Shown piece after piece: positions 15,111-16,442 of a DNA stretch of 16,442 nucleotides. Below the pieces are notes generated by a model. That model searched no databases. It was not told where the DNA came from and saw only the letters and a list, made by a program, of their open reading frames with translations. Origin of the DNA: Opitutia bacterium (GTDB lineage Bacteria > Verrucomicrobiota > Verrucomicrobiia > Opitutales > UBA953); contig CANCLQ010000030.1 in NCBI GenBank assembly GCA_947378845.1, positions 1 through 16,442 of the forward strand, written 5' to 3'. Position numbers and translations under genes: made by a program. Positions within the stretch are counted from its first letter, which is position 1, and each line of letters starts with the position of its first letter.

Positions 15111-15408
15111 TGACACCAACTTTTCGTGCGTATCTAATTTTTATTTACGCCATTCCGTACAATAGCGCGGTGCAATTGTAATAGAATTATAAAAAGTCCT
15201 CTAACACTGTTAACCAGGGCACGTTTATTAGGTATGAAAACTGAATCGTGATTTCGATTTAGAGTGCGCTTATATTAAACTAATCCAGTTTTTGGTAAAA
15301 AAAATAACATAACGCACAGTACGTGCCAAAACTTTTACAGAATTTTGAAATATAAAATTATAAAGGTCGTACTATCTTCTGATTTAAAATAATTTTATAT
15401 GTAAGACG

Positions 15409-15460
15409 GAGCTCTCCCTAAGCTCTAGTCGAAAGCCAAAAAACCTGAACAGCATTCAGG
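15409..15460 (+). promoter_or_regulatory. Two-hairpin leader upstream of the exoprotein gene
   Basis: GAGCT (15409-15413) pairs with AGCTC (15421-15425). CCTGAA (15444-15449) pairs with TTCAGG (15455-15460) around CAGCA. They are joined by a GTCGAAAGCC linker and an A-run. The second hairpin ends 32 bases before the ATG at 15493. A T-run is present only in the leftward direction, so rightward it looks like a structured 5' leader and not a terminator. It does not match a riboswitch class I recognise. Confidence 0.35.
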
Positions 15461-15492
15461 TCATACATCCCTTTTACCAAATCAACTAACTT

Positions 15493-16442
15493 ATGAATAA
15501 AATCGTGTTAAAGAAGTCCTTTTGGTTAATGGCCGCGACCGCCCTCGCCTTCAGTCCGCAGACGGTACACGCCGACAATCTGCCCACAGGCGGCAATGTC
15601 ACGGCGGGCCTTGGAAACATTAGTCAGAACGGCGCCGTGATGACGGTGCAGCAGAACACATCGAAGATGATTGTCGACTGGAAGGGTTTCTCCATCGGCA
15701 GCGAGCACACGGTAAACTTCGTCCAACCCAGTTCCAGCTCCGTCGCCCTCAATCGCGTCACCGGCGCGGATCCTTCGGTTATTCAAGGACACCTCAATGC
15801 CAACGGACAAATCTTCCTGCTCAATCCTAATGGCATTCTCTTTACACCCACCGCTCAAGTAAATGTGGGTGGCATCATCGCCTCGACCCTCGCCCTAAGC
15901 GATGCCGACTTCCTCGCCGCGAATTATAACTTCTCGGGCTCCAGTTCCAACGCTATCATTAATCAAGGCAACGTGGTCGCAGGTACTGACAGCAACGGCG
16001 GCAATATCGTAATGATTGCGGCCAGGATTACGAATGAAGGCACGATGGATGCCAATGGTGGAGCCATCGCCTTAGGTGCAGGCAGTAAGGTCACTCTTGA
16101 TTTCGGCGGTACAGTTAAGTTATCGATTTCATCTGGCGCGCTCGAAGCCCTGATTGAAAACGGTGGTGCGATTCGTTCTGACGGAGGTACCATCCTCCTG
16201 ACCGCACAGGCAGCCGATGCACTCAGTCGCACTGTTATTAAGAATACGGGCGTCATTGAAGCCCAGACCTTGAGCACGGGACCCAACGGCGAGATCATCC
16301 TTAAGGGCGGACTGAATGACCGCATCGAAGTCGGCGGCACACTCGACGCGAGTGCACCCAACGGTGGCGACGGTGGCTTCATCGAAACCTCAGCCGGCCA
16401 TATTATTTTTGCGAATGATTTACGAGTGACCACCGCAGCCAC
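15493..16442 (+). CDS. Filamentous-haemagglutinin/TpsA-like secreted exoprotein, partial (C-terminus off the right edge)
   Basis: The frame is open from the ATG at 15493 to the window end (316 codons). A signal peptide (MNKIVLKKSFWLMAATALAF, likely cleavage after VHA near residue 27) is followed by a haemagglutination-activity/TPS domain. That domain has LPTGGNVTAG (30-39), a QQNTSKMIVDWKGFSIG block (53-69), VALNRVTG, SVIQGHLNANGQIFLLNPNG (95-114) and NVGGIIASTL. The NPNGI motif (111-115) is diagnostic. From about residue 150 it becomes repetitive beta-helix sequence (INQGNVVAG, NEGTMDANGGAIALGAG, NGGAIRSDGGTILL). Such proteins are exported through a TpsB outer-membrane partner and serve as adhesins or similar; no tpsB is in view. 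No Shine-Dalgarno is seen. Confidence 0.93.
   Translation, partial: MNKIVLKKSFWLMAATALAFSPQTVHADNLPTGGNVTAGLGNISQNGAVMTVQQNTSKMIVDWKGFSIGSEHTVNFVQPSSSSVALNRVTGADPSVIQGHLNANGQIFLLNPNGILFTPTAQVNVGGIIASTLALSDADFLAANYNFSGSSSNAIINQGNVVAGTDSNGGNIVMIAARITNEGTMDANGGAIALGAGSKVTLDFGGTVKLSISSGALEALIENGGAIRSDGGTILLTAQAADALSRTVIKNTGVIEAQTLSTGPNGEIILKGGLNDRIEVGGTLDASAPNGGDGGFIETSAGHIIFANDLRVTTAA

Larger units (their letters stand above)
14836..15492. other. Gene-free, structure-rich spacer between tRNA-Ser and the exoprotein gene
   Basis: No credible protein gene is found in these 657 bases; the short frames here have no recognisable content. In order it holds a hairpin just after the tRNA (GTAGTT 14837-14842 with AACTAC 14860-14865, nested with CCAGG/CCTGG), the tRNA-Ser-derived element, a 16-bp tandem repeat, a GC-rich hairpin, an AT-rich tract from about 15111 to 15400, and two hairpins just ahead of the exoprotein. 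The AT-rich tract differs sharply in composition from the rest of the window and may contain the exoprotein promoter. TTTACA (15334-15339) with TATAAA (15359-15364) is a weak candidate. Confidence 0.7.

Noticed and set aside
14901..15113. 70- and 84-residue frames across the tRNA-Ser-derived element and repeats
   Set aside because: They read straight through hairpins and a tandem repeat, have low-complexity composition, and overlap each other in different frames. Structured non-coding sequence explains them better.
15444..15460. Intrinsic terminator for a leftward gene
   Set aside because: The hairpin has a leftward T-run, but no minus-strand gene lies to its right that it could terminate. 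It is kept as a possible leader structure.
15526..15858. Minus-strand frames opposite the exoprotein gene (15526-15858 and 15963-16442)
   Set aside because: The plus strand encodes a signal peptide and a TPS domain with NPNGI. The antisense frames are shadows without recognisable content.

Overview
This is a stretch of bacterial chromosome, most likely from the phylum Verrucomicrobiota and possibly class Opitutae. That placement is an inference. It rests on a DUF5069 protein, a glutaminyl-tRNA synthetase beside a discriminating-type GluRS, a PpiD-like protein whose N-terminus resembles verrucomicrobial ones, a large filamentous-haemagglutinin-type exoprotein, and the near absence of Shine-Dalgarno sequences. 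Genes are tightly packed, with several convergent pairs only 2-3 bases apart.

Layout, left to right. A partial DUF3147-type membrane protein (minus, runs off the left edge) diverges from trpA. trpA converges on an orphan NMT1/THI5-type solute-binding protein. Next is a four-gene plus-strand operon: pyrB, a dihydroorotase homologue lacking its metal-binding histidines (a PyrC'-type pseudo-enzyme), a CPBP-family membrane protease homologue, and thiL. It converges on a DUF5069 gene. An SGNH-hydrolase-like exported protein and an MFS exporter follow on the plus strand, then tRNA-Arg(CCG) and a divergent dihydrofolate reductase on the minus strand. A membrane-anchored PpiD/SurA-like protein, gltX and glnS occupy the plus strand up to about 14.47 kb. 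glnS shares a bidirectional terminator with a 41-residue basic protein gene on the minus strand.

The right end is different. tRNA-Ser(GGA) is followed by about 650 bases without a gene. This stretch holds a roughly 100-nt structured element that keeps the two ends of the tRNA-Ser but has a different core, then a 16-bp tandem repeat, a GC-rich hairpin, and an AT-rich tract leading to the start of a secreted TpsA/FHA-like adhesin that runs off the window.

Most of the window is housekeeping: tryptophan, pyrimidine, thiamine and folate metabolism, tRNA charging and protein folding. The most unusual items are the tRNA-Ser-derived element and its repeat neighbourhood, the degenerate dihydroorotase paired with pyrB, the small basic protein, an alternating-hairpin leader in front of gltX, and lost conserved residues in the SGNH protein and the DHFR.
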